Source: Arthrobacter sp. MYb213 | GTDB lineage: Bacteria; Actinomycetota; Actinomycetes; Actinomycetales; Micrococcaceae | NCBI RefSeq assembly: GCF_002979915.1 | Contig: NZ_PCQA01000003.1 | Coordinates: 310,001 to 374,000, forward strand | Direction of reading: 5' to 3' | DNA length: 64,000 nt | Shown: positions 8,394 to 17,028 of the stretch, in pieces | Layout of the letters: every line of letters starts with the position of its first letter | Position numbering within the stretch: position 1 is the first letter of the stretch | Program-made: the position numbers and the translations under genes | The notes under the pieces: model-generated | Database searches by the model: none | The model's input: the letters and a program-made list of their open reading frames with translations, nothing else | Told to the model about the DNA's origin: nothing

Positions 8394-9242
8394 ATGAACA
8401 TCCCTAATCCGGCGCAACCAGTACAGGCACGCGAAATCGAACATCACCGACTATTTAGTCTGGAGGGCAAGAACTACGTTGTAGTCGGTGCCGGCAGCGG
8501 ACTGGGCGAACATGTTGCCCGAACAATCATCGCTCTGGGCGGCTCGGTGCTTGGCATTGACATCAATGACGAACCGTTGACCGCGCTCGCCGAAGAATTA
8601 GGCATGGCCTATCTGGTAGCCGACGCCACCACCGAGCAGGGCGTAGAGATCGTTGGGAAGCAGGCGGGCGAGCGGTTCGGGAAACTTGACGGTTTTGTGG
8701 ATGTGGTGGGGCAAATGCACCACAAGGACATGTCGGAGTATTCGCTGCTGGCGTGGGAGCAGGACTTTAAAACAAATCTGGGCCATGCCTTTCTCACCGG
8801 ACGCGTGCTGGCTCCAATGGTTGATCAAGGGGCCATTGTCTACGTTTCCAGCCTGATCGCCGCTCGCGGAGGACGAATGGCACCGGGCTACGCGCCGGCC
8901 AAGGCGGCGTTAGAAGCCTGGGTAAAGCAACTTGCCCAAGAACATGGTCCGCGCGGGGTGCGGGTAAACGCGGTAGCCCCGGGCCTTTTCCTCTCACCGC
9001 GGATGTCCTCTCGACAGCGCAGTGACAGCGATGAGCAGATCCTGCGCTCCAAGCCATTGCTTGGCCGGCTGGGTCAACCCTTTGAAATTGCCGCTGCTAT
9101 TGTCTTTTTACTTTCTCCGGCCGCTGGTTATATCACCGGAAGCACCCTTCCTGTTGAGGGTGGCGCACTGACCCGGGAGCCTTCGGGTGTGGACGAGCTT
9201 TACGGATTGGAGGGTGCATCTAGAGTCGGCGACTACTCGTGA
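8394..9242 (+). CDS. SDR oxidoreductase
   Basis: A 282-residue SDR with VVGAGSGLGEH (GxxxGxG variant) at about residue 30, an atypical VDVVGQ where NNAG normally lies, catalytic Tyr/Lys in YAPAK and a C-terminal PVEGG. AAGGAAG precedes the ATG. The altered NNAG motif marks it as a divergent member whose activity should not be assumed. It lies between the permease and the LysR gene, on the same strand and probably in one transcript with them. Confidence 0.83.
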   Translation: MNIPNPAQPVQAREIEHHRLFSLEGKNYVVVGAGSGLGEHVARTIIALGGSVLGIDINDEPLTALAEELGMAYLVADATTEQGVEIVGKQAGERFGKLDGFVDVVGQMHHKDMSEYSLLAWEQDFKTNLGHAFLTGRVLAPMVDQGAIVYVSSLIAARGGRMAPGYAPAKAALEAWVKQLAQEHGPRGVRVNAVAPGLFLSPRMSSRQRSDSDEQILRSKPLLGRLGQPFEIAAAIVFLLSPAAGYITGSTLPVEGGALTREPSGVDELYGLEGASRVGDYS

Positions 9243-9331
9243 AGTCACGCGATAATTGAACTAAATGAATGTGATCGCGGTAACGTTAGCGGGCGGCCGG
9301 TTTCGATCGCGCTCAACGAGGAGAAGCTTTC

Positions 9332-10240
9332 TTGAGATTTGCACAATTACGATATCTGGAAGCAGCGTTGCGAACCGGTTCGTTCCGCCAGGCGGCCAAA
9401 GAGTTGGATATATCCCAGCCCACGATCACTAATCAGGTCCAACGACTCGAAGAAGACCTGGGCGTCATCTTGGTGACTCGCGGAGCCAAGGGCGTGCGCC
9501 CGACCTATGCGGCCGAAAGGATTCTGCCGCATGTGGAAGCCGCCGTGTTGGCCGAACGAATGTTACGTGAGGAGGCCAGCGCTATCGGCGGGCTGAAGTT
9601 AGGCACCGTCCGGCTCGGTACGGTGCCGTCGGGTTCCCAAACCATTTTGCCGCGCACCGTTAAGCGTTTGTTGTCTGAATTTCCTAATGTGCGTTTTGAT
9701 GTAGATGAGGGTCCCTCAAAATTAGTGGTGCAAGGAGTTCTGGCAGGAAATCTTGATGTGGGGTTAGTGACCCGGCTGCCAGGTATCGAGCTCACCGCAG
9801 GAGAAGATGCGCTATTGCATCACATGGATCTGCTCACCGGCAGGCTGGTGCTTGCGGTGCACGAAGATCACCCCTTAGCCCTTAAAGACGAATTTAATCC
9901 TCAAGATCTGGAGGGCCAACCATTAATCTTCCCGGCAGAATCAAGCATTCTCCGCGTGGCCTTTGAACGTTTGCTAGAAGGTGTTGAAGCCAAGATTGTT
10001 TATACGACGCCCAACGCCGAAGCAACGCGGGCCATGACGCGTGCGGGCGTAGGTGTCTCGATCGCCAATACCCTGCTTGAATCCACGCAAAGCGGTGGCG
10101 GGATCTCGCTGATCCCCTTGCCTTATCCTTGGGCTTCGGCAAAGTTGTCGGCGGTGGTTCGCAAAGATGAATCCCGCTCCTCGGCGGTGCAAGCCTTCCT
10201 GCGTTTGCTACGTGAAACGGCAAAATCCGCAGCCTTCTAA
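9332..10240 (+). CDS. LysR-family transcriptional regulator
   Basis: A 302-residue LTTR that starts at TTG (9332) preceded by GAGGAGAAG. The N-terminal winged helix-turn-helix spans about residues 1-60 (FRQAAKELDISQPTITNQVQ is the helix-turn-helix), followed by a two-lobed effector domain. It lies downstream of and in the same direction as the SDR-permease-SDR genes and is closed by a terminator, so it is probably co-transcribed with what it regulates, not divergent as is usual for the family. The effector is unknown, presumably the transported compound or a metabolite. Confidence 0.9.
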   Translation: MRFAQLRYLEAALRTGSFRQAAKELDISQPTITNQVQRLEEDLGVILVTRGAKGVRPTYAAERILPHVEAAVLAERMLREEASAIGGLKLGTVRLGTVPSGSQTILPRTVKRLLSEFPNVRFDVDEGPSKLVVQGVLAGNLDVGLVTRLPGIELTAGEDALLHHMDLLTGRLVLAVHEDHPLALKDEFNPQDLEGQPLIFPAESSILRVAFERLLEGVEAKIVYTTPNAEATRAMTRAGVGVSIANTLLESTQSGGGISLIPLPYPWASAKLSAVVRKDESRSSAVQAFLRLLRETAKSAAF

Positions 10241-10277
10241 CTCACCTTGGGTGCGTTTTTAGTCGACATCCTCAGAC

Positions 10278-10316
10278 AGCCCGGTACACGCTTAGCGCAT
10301 GTGCCGGGCTATTTTT
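10278..10316 (+). terminator. Rho-independent terminator after the LysR gene
   Basis: AGCCCGGTACA (10278-10288) pairs with TGTGCCGGGCT (10300-10310), one G-T pair, followed by ATTTTT. The rest of the gap 10241-10557 (317 bp) holds no gene; it contains GATAGGG at 10421-10427 and the promoter of the next operon, not precisely located. Confidence 0.85.
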
Positions 10317-10557
10317 GTCATGCTTCGAACCCTGCGCCCTGTTGTTCGCCGGCCTTCACGTTTTTTGAGGTGCGGAGATGAAAGCGTTTGAGTAGGCCTT
10401 TCGTGAGAAATGGCGTTGGTGATAGGGGGTTCGATAGCGCAGTCATATCACCGTGCCAGCGTATTTTGGCTTCACACACTAGGCAACCCTAGAGAGACTT
10501 GGAACACACTTAGCGCACGAATCGGCGCTCAGCTCCAATGTCCAGTGAGGTAGTTAG

Positions 10558-12741
10558 TTGTCAGTCGAAACAGCAAAGACGAGTAACGCACGCAGCGTCG
10601 AGGAGTTCATCGCCCAGGCGAAGACCCGGGAATCTGCGATGTTCACCGAAGCCGAGGGCAAATCTGTGCTCGCCGCTTACGGTATTGACACCCCGCAGGG
10701 CGTAGAAATTTCGCTCGGCCAGCAAGTTCCGGAGAATCTGCGCGAACCGCTGGTGGTGAAGGCGATCTGCCCCACCTTGGTGCACAAGTCTGACGCCGGT
10801 GGTGTCCGTGTGGGGGTCACCCGTTCCGAAATCGCAGCTGTGAGCGCCGAGATGAGCCAGTCGCTGGCAGCACACGGCCACGAACTGGTTGGACTGCTCG
10901 TTGAGGAAATGATTCCCGCCGGCCACGAAATTATCGTCGGCGCCGTTCGCGTGCCGGGTCTGGGCTGGAGCGTGATGGTTGGCCTGGGTGGCGTCATGGT
11001 TGAAGTCTTCGAAGATGTAGCCTTTGGTCTGGCCCCCTTGAGCGAAACCCAAATCCACGACATGCTTGGCGAGTTGCGGGGGATGAAAATCCTCAATGGC
11101 GCCCGCGGGGGTATCAAGGCAGATATCAACGCCTTGGTTGAACTCATCTCCCGGCTGGCCGGGCCAAACGGCTTATTGGCCTCACTGCCAGCAGACGTGC
11201 GCGAGATCGATCTGAACCCGGTGATCGTCTCGGAAACCCGTGCGGTAGCCGTTGATGCCAGATTTGTGGTGGGTGAGGTTGAGCCCGATGAGGCGCAGCA
11301 CGCAGCGGCGAATACTGACGGCGCCACCGATTTTTCAGCACTCTTCGCACCACGACGCGTCGCCGTCGTCGGGGCCAGCAGCAAACGCCCCAACATGGCA
11401 AACCGTTTCATTCGCAATATGACGGACAACGGGTTTACCGGCACCATCATCCCGGTCAATCCCGGAGCAGATACCATCGAGGGCTTGCCTGCAATTGCTT
11501 CGCTCGCCGACCTGGACGAACCAGTCGATTATGTCTACGTGGCGATGCCTGGGGCACGAGTTGCCCAGGCCTTGGCCGCCGGCGCCGGCAAGGTGCGTTT
11601 CGCCCAGGTCATCTCCTCTGGTTTTGGCGAAGTGCCCGAAGGTAAGGAGTTAGAAGCCGAGCTGGTGGCTACCGTGCGCAAGGCAGGGATTCGGCTTATT
11701 GGACCGAACTGCTTGGGTACCCACGCCTCGGCGGGGCGACTTTCATTTCTTCCCGAGGCACCGCTCACCCCCGGTCCCACCGCGGTGGTCTCCCAATCCG
11801 GCGGGCTGAGCGTAGACATTTTGCGGGTGGGAGCGATGCGCGGCATCGATTTTCATTCGGTGGTGAGCATTGGCAATAGCGCGGATGTTAATGCAGCCGA
11901 GTTGGTAGCCTCCCACCTGAACAACGATCAGGTGCAGGTCATTGGCCTGTACCTCGAATCGATTGGGGTAGCCCGCGAGGTGATGGAGGTACTGAACGCC
12001 GCCACGCACCGCAAGCCTGTGGTGCTGCTGGCCGGTGGGCGGACCGCCGAAGGATCCCGGGCGGCCACCAGCCACACGGGCGCACTGTCAGGCAACCACC
12101 GACTCTGGCCGGCTATTGCCCGCCAGTCCGGAATCACACTGGTTGATTCGCTCACCGATTTCTCCACCGCGTTGCACGCACTGTCCACCTTGGATATGTC
12201 GGTTAAGCTCAGCGGGTCTGAAGCAGTGTTATTTGGCAATGGAGGCGGTGCTTCGGTGCTCGGCGCCGACGCATTAGACCGCCAGGGGGTGCGCACTTCG
12301 GCACTACCCGAAGCGGTCATCGCCCAACTTGAATCCATGGAATTGCCCCCGGGCAACGGTTTTCATAACCCGATTGACGTTCCAGCGGGAACCTTGGCGG
12401 TAAAAAACGGTGAGGTCGCCGAGGACATTCTCGGCGCGGTACTGGCAGGTAGCGACCCGTCGCTGCTCATTACCCACCTCAACGTGGGAATCATCCAACG
12501 AAACCTCGGGGCCACCCATGGGGACGTCAGCGGAAACATCATTGATTCCATCGCCACCGCCCGTGACGCAGCCAGCGCACAAACCCACCAGCTGCTAGTG
12601 CTCAAAAGCGATGGCAGCACACAAACCGAAGAGCTCATCCAAGGTTATGCACACCGTGCCCGCACCGCCGGTATCCCGGTATTCCCTACCTTTGAAGACG
12701 CAGCTCTCGCTGCGCGTGCAGTACTCGAACAAAGCCGATAA
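10558..12741 (+). CDS. ADP-forming acyl-CoA synthetase (fused ATP-grasp and CoA-ligase domains)
   Basis: A 727-residue protein of the NDP-forming acyl-CoA synthetase family. An N-terminal ATP-grasp domain (about 20-230; KAICPTLVHKSDAGGV) is fused to CoA-binding (from about 265, RRVAVVGASSKRPNMANR) and succinyl-CoA-ligase-like domains. SHTGALSGN carries the likely phosphorylated His. Such enzymes make acyl-CoA from a free acid with ATP and CoA giving ADP and phosphate; feruloyl-CoA synthetase FerA of Sphingobium SYK-6 is a family precedent for aromatic acids. The TTG start at 10558 has GTGAGG upstream. It opens the operon that continues with the acyl-CoA carboxylase, so it probably activates the acid that the rest of the pathway degrades. 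Confidence 0.9.
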   Translation: MSVETAKTSNARSVEEFIAQAKTRESAMFTEAEGKSVLAAYGIDTPQGVEISLGQQVPENLREPLVVKAICPTLVHKSDAGGVRVGVTRSEIAAVSAEMSQSLAAHGHELVGLLVEEMIPAGHEIIVGAVRVPGLGWSVMVGLGGVMVEVFEDVAFGLAPLSETQIHDMLGELRGMKILNGARGGIKADINALVELISRLAGPNGLLASLPADVREIDLNPVIVSETRAVAVDARFVVGEVEPDEAQHAAANTDGATDFSALFAPRRVAVVGASSKRPNMANRFIRNMTDNGFTGTIIPVNPGADTIEGLPAIASLADLDEPVDYVYVAMPGARVAQALAAGAGKVRFAQVISSGFGEVPEGKELEAELVATVRKAGIRLIGPNCLGTHASAGRLSFLPEAPLTPGPTAVVSQSGGLSVDILRVGAMRGIDFHSVVSIGNSADVNAAELVASHLNNDQVQVIGLYLESIGVAREVMEVLNAATHRKPVVLLAGGRTAEGSRAATSHTGALSGNHRLWPAIARQSGITLVDSLTDFSTALHALSTLDMSVKLSGSEAVLFGNGGGASVLGADALDRQGVRTSALPEAVIAQLESMELPPGNGFHNPIDVPAGTLAVKNGEVAEDILGAVLAGSDPSLLITHLNVGIIQRNLGATHGDVSGNIIDSIATARDAASAQTHQLLVLKSDGSTQTEELIQGYAHRARTAGIPVFPTFEDAALAARAVLEQSR

Positions 12742-12782
12742 AAACCTTCGGCCCCACAAAGCACCAATGAAGGATCAGTGAC

Positions 12783-14342
12783 ATGACACAGCAAGCAACC
12801 AAGCCCGAGGATGAAAAACTCACCCGCGAGCAAGAGCATGAAAACCGTCGTCTGGCCGCCCTGGCCATGGGCGGAAGTAAGAAGCTCGAAACCCGACGGG
12901 CCAAGGGTGAACTTAACGCCCGCGAACGCATCGCCTTGCTCTTAGACCCCGGAACTTTCCGCGAGTCAGGATTGTTTGTCACCTCCTCGGTCCCGGGAGA
13001 CCGCGACAAAACCCCTGCCGACGGAAAGATCACCGGCAGCGGGCAGATCGATAATCGCCGCGCCAGTGTCATCGCCTATGACTTCACCGTCAAAGGCTCC
13101 TCGTCGTCGCCGACAAGTAACAAGAAAATGTCCCACTTCAAGGAACTGGTAGTCAAAACCGGTCAACCGTTGATCTACCTGTCCGAGTCCACCGGGGTAC
13201 GCATGCCAGATGCCATGGGTGGCTCCGGAATGGGCAGCGCCAACGGCAAGACCCGCTTCCTGCGTCAGCGCGAAAGCCCGTGGGTTTCCGCGGCCTTTGG
13301 TTACTGCTTTGGTTCGGCCGCTTGGCACACCATGGCCTCGGACTTCGCGGTCTTCCGCAAGGGTGCGGTGCTCGCAGTATCTAGCCCCAACCTGGTCGCT
13401 CGCGCCACCGGGCAGCAAGTGGATCCGCAAGAACTCGGTGGCTGGAAGATGCATTCGGAAGTCACCGGATTTGCCGATGCGGTGGCCTCTAGCGATGAGG
13501 AAGCGGTTGAACTGATCCGCCGCTTCCTGTCCTACCTTCCCTCACACAATGGCGAAACCGCACCGCTGGCACCGGTGCCTACCGGTTCCGGGGACCGTGC
13601 CGATGAGATCCGCAGCATCGTTCCGGAAGAGCGCACCAAAACCTATGACGTGCGTAAGGTGATCGAGTTGGTAGTTGATACCGGATCGATGTTCCCGATC
13701 AAGGCACGCTACGGCAAGTCCTTGGTCACCGCGTTGGCGCGCATTGGCGGCCAATCGGTGGGCATCATAGCCAACAACCCGATGTTTAAAGGCGGCGCCC
13801 TAGATGGGGCGGCCTGCGACAAGGCCACCAGCTTTTTGGTGATGTGCGATTCGTACAACATCCCGATTATTCACCTGGTGGATCAGCCCGGATTCCTCAT
13901 TGGCTTGGAAGCAGAACGCAACAAGGTCGCAGGGAAAATCATTAACTGGATGAACGCTCTGTCATTGGTGACCGTTCCCAAAATCGCGGTAACCATGCGC
14001 AAAAACTACGGTCAGGCGCTGATCAATATGGGCGGCGGCGGCACCGCAGATTCCACCGCAGGCTGGTGGTCTTCAGAGGTGAGCTTCATGGATCCAACCT
14101 CCGCGGTATCGGTGGTTCACGGCGTTGACAAGGAAACCGACCCGGAACTTTACGAACTGCGTCTGGCCGAAATGAACAAGGGCACCACCGCCTATGACAC
14201 AGCCCAGGTCTTCGGATTTGAGCAGGTTATCGACCCGGCCGAAACTCGCGAATACATCCTCGGTGCGCTGAGCGACCACTACCGTGCCCGAAGCAACGGT
14301 GTGGGCGAACACCTGCTGCGAACCTGGCCAACGAGTTTCTAA
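12783..14342 (+). CDS. Acyl-CoA carboxylase, carboxyltransferase (beta) subunit
   Basis: A 519-residue carboxyltransferase of the propionyl-/methylcrotonyl-CoA carboxylase beta family. The N-terminal half has KGELNARERIALLLDPGTF and a glycine-rich oxyanion region (SGMGSANGK); the C-terminal half has GALDGAACDKATSFLVMCD, DQPGFLIGLEAE and RKNYGQALINMGGGG. It transfers carboxylate from biotin to an acyl-CoA. AAGGA precedes the ATG. The biotin carboxylase and a separate biotin carrier follow directly, making a complete enzyme. The residues around the acyl pocket differ from the usual PCC beta pattern, so the substrate is probably not simply propionyl-CoA (inference). Confidence 0.9.
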   Translation: MTQQATKPEDEKLTREQEHENRRLAALAMGGSKKLETRRAKGELNARERIALLLDPGTFRESGLFVTSSVPGDRDKTPADGKITGSGQIDNRRASVIAYDFTVKGSSSSPTSNKKMSHFKELVVKTGQPLIYLSESTGVRMPDAMGGSGMGSANGKTRFLRQRESPWVSAAFGYCFGSAAWHTMASDFAVFRKGAVLAVSSPNLVARATGQQVDPQELGGWKMHSEVTGFADAVASSDEEAVELIRRFLSYLPSHNGETAPLAPVPTGSGDRADEIRSIVPEERTKTYDVRKVIELVVDTGSMFPIKARYGKSLVTALARIGGQSVGIIANNPMFKGGALDGAACDKATSFLVMCDSYNIPIIHLVDQPGFLIGLEAERNKVAGKIINWMNALSLVTVPKIAVTMRKNYGQALINMGGGGTADSTAGWWSSEVSFMDPTSAVSVVHGVDKETDPELYELRLAEMNKGTTAYDTAQVFGFEQVIDPAETREYILGALSDHYRARSNGVGEHLLRTWPTSF

Positions 14343-14353
14343 GGAGAAAAACC

Positions 14354-15748
14354 ATGAATACTTTTCCCGAAAGTTTGCTGATCGCCAACCGTGGCGAAAT
14401 TGCCCGTCGCATCATTCGTACCGCAAATCAGCTCGGCGTGCGTACCATCGCGGTATATCACAAGGTTGATGCGTCCCTTCCGTACGTGGCCGAGGCGAGC
14501 GAAGCCGTCGAGTTGACCGGTGAGATTCCGGTGCAGGCTTATCTAGATGGCGCGCAGATCGTCAAGATTGCCCAGGCTACAGGCGCGACCTCGGTACACC
14601 CGGGGTACGGGTTCTTGGCAGAAAACGCAGGATTCGCCCGGGCCGTGGCGCAAGCGGGCCTGACCTGGGTTGGGCCTTCGGCCGAAATCATCGAGGTGAT
14701 GGGCGACAAGGTTGAATCCCGGCGTGCGGTGGCTGCGGCCGGCGTGCCAATCAGCGGGGATGCCGGCGCAGCGCTGGAGACCGGGGATGAAGCCGTGGCC
14801 GAAGCCGAACGTGTGGGTTATCCGGTGATGGTCAAGGCCTCGGCAGGCGGTGGAGGTATCGGCATGGCCGTGGCGCACACGGCGGAGGAACTGCGTGTGG
14901 CTTTCGAAAATACAAAATCCATGGCCGGACGCAGCTTCGGCTCGGATCGCGTTTTTGTGGAACGCTTTGTTGCTTCGGCCCGTCACGTAGAAATCCAGGT
15001 CCTAGGCCTTGATGACGGAACCATCATCGCCTTCGGCGAACGTGACTGCTCCACACAACGTCGGCACCAAAAGTTGGTTGAGGAATCGCCGGCACCGCAC
15101 CTGGATCCGGCGGTGCGTGCACAGCTGCGCGAGGCAGCGATCGCGGCAGCCGGTTCGGTGGGCTACCGTAACGCGGGCACCGTGGAATTTTTGCTCGATA
15201 CCGTCAGCGGTGACTTTGTATTCCTTGAAATGAATACCCGTATTCAGGTGGAACACCCGATCACCGAGATGACCCACGGTGTTGATTTGATCGAGCAGCA
15301 GTTGAGCATCGCCGCAACGGGTAGCACTACCAGCGGATTTGACCCACAGCAGCAAGGCCATGCATTTGAATTGCGGATCTGTGCTGAAGACCCGAAGAAG
15401 TTCTTCCCACGTCCCGGCCCCATCGATGGGTGGAGCGAACCAACAGGTCCAGGGATCCGTGTGGATTCCGGGTACCAGGCAGGCACCGAAGTCACCCAGC
15501 ACTTTGACTCCTTGGTAGCCAAGGCCTGTGCGTGGGGCGAGAACCGTGAGGAGGCCTTGGCCCGTGCCACACAAGCCTTGAGTGATTTTTCCATCCAAGG
15601 ATTGGTAACCAACCAGCCGTTCTTAAAATCCATTCTGGAAACCGAAGAATTTATTGCCGGACAGTACGATACCGGGCTGGTTGAAACAATCCAGCAGCGT
15701 CTCAAAGCCCAAGCAAAACTCGAAAAACTCGCACAAAGGAGCGCCTGA
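14354..15748 (+). CDS. Biotin carboxylase subunit of the acyl-CoA carboxylase
   Basis: A 464-residue biotin carboxylase without a fused biotin domain. It has LLIANRGEIARRIIRTA at the N-terminus, VHPGYGFLAEN, the ATP-grasp glycine loop KASAGGGGIGMA, the lid motif RDCSTQRRHQKLVEE and the catalytic EMNTRIQVEHPITEM. It carboxylates biotin with bicarbonate and ATP. AAGGAG stands before the ATG, 11 bases after the beta subunit. Actinobacterial acyl-CoA carboxylases commonly fuse this subunit to the biotin carrier; here the two are separate genes. Confidence 0.95.
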   Translation: MNTFPESLLIANRGEIARRIIRTANQLGVRTIAVYHKVDASLPYVAEASEAVELTGEIPVQAYLDGAQIVKIAQATGATSVHPGYGFLAENAGFARAVAQAGLTWVGPSAEIIEVMGDKVESRRAVAAAGVPISGDAGAALETGDEAVAEAERVGYPVMVKASAGGGGIGMAVAHTAEELRVAFENTKSMAGRSFGSDRVFVERFVASARHVEIQVLGLDDGTIIAFGERDCSTQRRHQKLVEESPAPHLDPAVRAQLREAAIAAAGSVGYRNAGTVEFLLDTVSGDFVFLEMNTRIQVEHPITEMTHGVDLIEQQLSIAATGSTTSGFDPQQQGHAFELRICAEDPKKFFPRPGPIDGWSEPTGPGIRVDSGYQAGTEVTQHFDSLVAKACAWGENREEALARATQALSDFSIQGLVTNQPFLKSILETEEFIAGQYDTGLVETIQQRLKAQAKLEKLAQRSA

Positions 15749-15750
15749 TC

Positions 15751-15972
15751 ATGGCAGAGACAATCAATGCAGACATGGGAGCAAACGTCTGGAAGATCTT
15801 GGTTAAAGAGGGAGACCAGGTTGAAGAAGACCAGGTGTTCTTGATTCTAGAAGCCATGAAAATGGAGATCCCGGTGATGGCAGAAGACGCCGGTACCGTC
15901 GGGCGCATTCACGTTGCCGAGGGTGATGTGGTTGCCAGTGGGCAACCGCTACTCGACTTCGAGGAGGAGTAA
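15751..15972 (+). CDS. Stand-alone biotin carboxyl carrier protein
   Basis: A 73-residue protein consisting only of a biotinyl-lipoyl domain, with the biotin-accepting Lys in EAMKMEIPV and the second hairpin motif GxVGxIHVAEGDVV. It starts two bases after the biotin carboxylase stop codon. It carries carboxybiotin between the carboxylase at 14354 and the carboxyltransferase at 12783. It is about as small as a functional carrier domain can be, with no N-terminal extension. Confidence 0.94.
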   Translation: MAETINADMGANVWKILVKEGDQVEEDQVFLILEAMKMEIPVMAEDAGTVGRIHVAEGDVVASGQPLLDFEEE

Positions 15973-15976
15973 AACC

Positions 15977-16981
15977 ATGACTCTTCCAAGCACGCTGAAG
16001 GCCTGGTCCGTCACCGAGCTGGGCGAACCAGCGTCTGTACTCGAACTGCGTGATATCGACGTGCCCACACCCGGTGTGGGCCAAGTAGCGGTCCGAGTTC
16101 TCGCCTCGGCCGCAAACTTTCCCGACGTACTCATGTGCCGTGGCATTTACCAGGTGAAGCCGGACCTTCCATTTACCCCGGGGCGAGAGGTCTGCGCCGA
16201 GGTAGTGGCTACCGGGCCAGAGGTAACTCGCGCCGCGGTAGGCGATCGAGTATTGGGCTTGACCACCTTGCCGTACGGGGGATTTGCCCAGTACGCGCTG
16301 ATGGACCAGTCGAAGGTGCATCAGGCTCCTGCCTCATTAGATAACGCTCAAGCCTCCTGTCTCTTCATTGGCTACCAGACCGGTTGGTTCGCCTTGCACC
16401 GACTGGCACGTATCGCTGCGGGGGAGACCTTGTTGGTCCATGCAGCCGCCGGTGGTGTGGGGTCGGCAGCTATTCAGTTGGGTAAGGCCGCCGGTGCCAC
16501 AGTCATTGGCGTGGTCGGTGGCCAGGCCAAAGCCGAATATGCGCGCAAGCTCGGTGCCGATCTGGTGATCGATCGCCGAAGCGAAGATTTTGTGCAAGCG
16601 GTCAAGGACGCCACCGATGGCCGTGGAGCGGATGTCATTTATGACCCCGTGGGCGGAGATACCTACCAGCGTTCTACCAAATGCATTGCCTTTGAAGGAC
16701 GAATAATCGTGGTCGGTTTTGCCGGCGGTGAGATTCAGAGTGCAAAACTCAACCATGCATTGGTGAAGAACTACTCGATTATGGGCATCCACTGGGGCCT
16801 GTATAACGACCGCAAGCCGGAACTGGTAGATCAATGCCACGCCGAATTGACCAAGCTGGCTGATGCCGGACTAATTAGCCCGTTTGTTTCCGAGCGTTTC
16901 ACCCTCGATGGAGTCCCGGACGCGTTGCAACGCCTGGCCGATGGCCAGACAGTTGGCCGCGTCGTCATGGAGTCCGTCTAA
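15977..16981 (+). CDS. Zinc-independent MDR oxidoreductase, NADPH:quinone reductase-like
   Basis: A 334-residue medium-chain dehydrogenase/reductase of the quinone oxidoreductase branch: GroES-like N-terminal domain (NFPDVLMCRGIYQVKPDLPF), no zinc-ligand cysteine cluster, and the nucleotide-binding motif HAAAGGVGSAAIQLGK near residue 155. The start at 15977 lies just after GAGGAGGAG, which overlaps the end of the biotin carrier gene. In this operon it may reduce an enoyl-CoA or enone intermediate, as some family members do (inference). Quinone reduction is the alternative. Confidence 0.87.
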   Translation: MTLPSTLKAWSVTELGEPASVLELRDIDVPTPGVGQVAVRVLASAANFPDVLMCRGIYQVKPDLPFTPGREVCAEVVATGPEVTRAAVGDRVLGLTTLPYGGFAQYALMDQSKVHQAPASLDNAQASCLFIGYQTGWFALHRLARIAAGETLLVHAAAGGVGSAAIQLGKAAGATVIGVVGGQAKAEYARKLGADLVIDRRSEDFVQAVKDATDGRGADVIYDPVGGDTYQRSTKCIAFEGRIIVVGFAGGEIQSAKLNHALVKNYSIMGIHWGLYNDRKPELVDQCHAELTKLADAGLISPFVSERFTLDGVPDALQRLADGQTVGRVVMESV

Positions 16982-17028
16982 AACCCAATGCACGTTTACA
17001 CCGCACGCATCACAACACAGGAGTAGAA

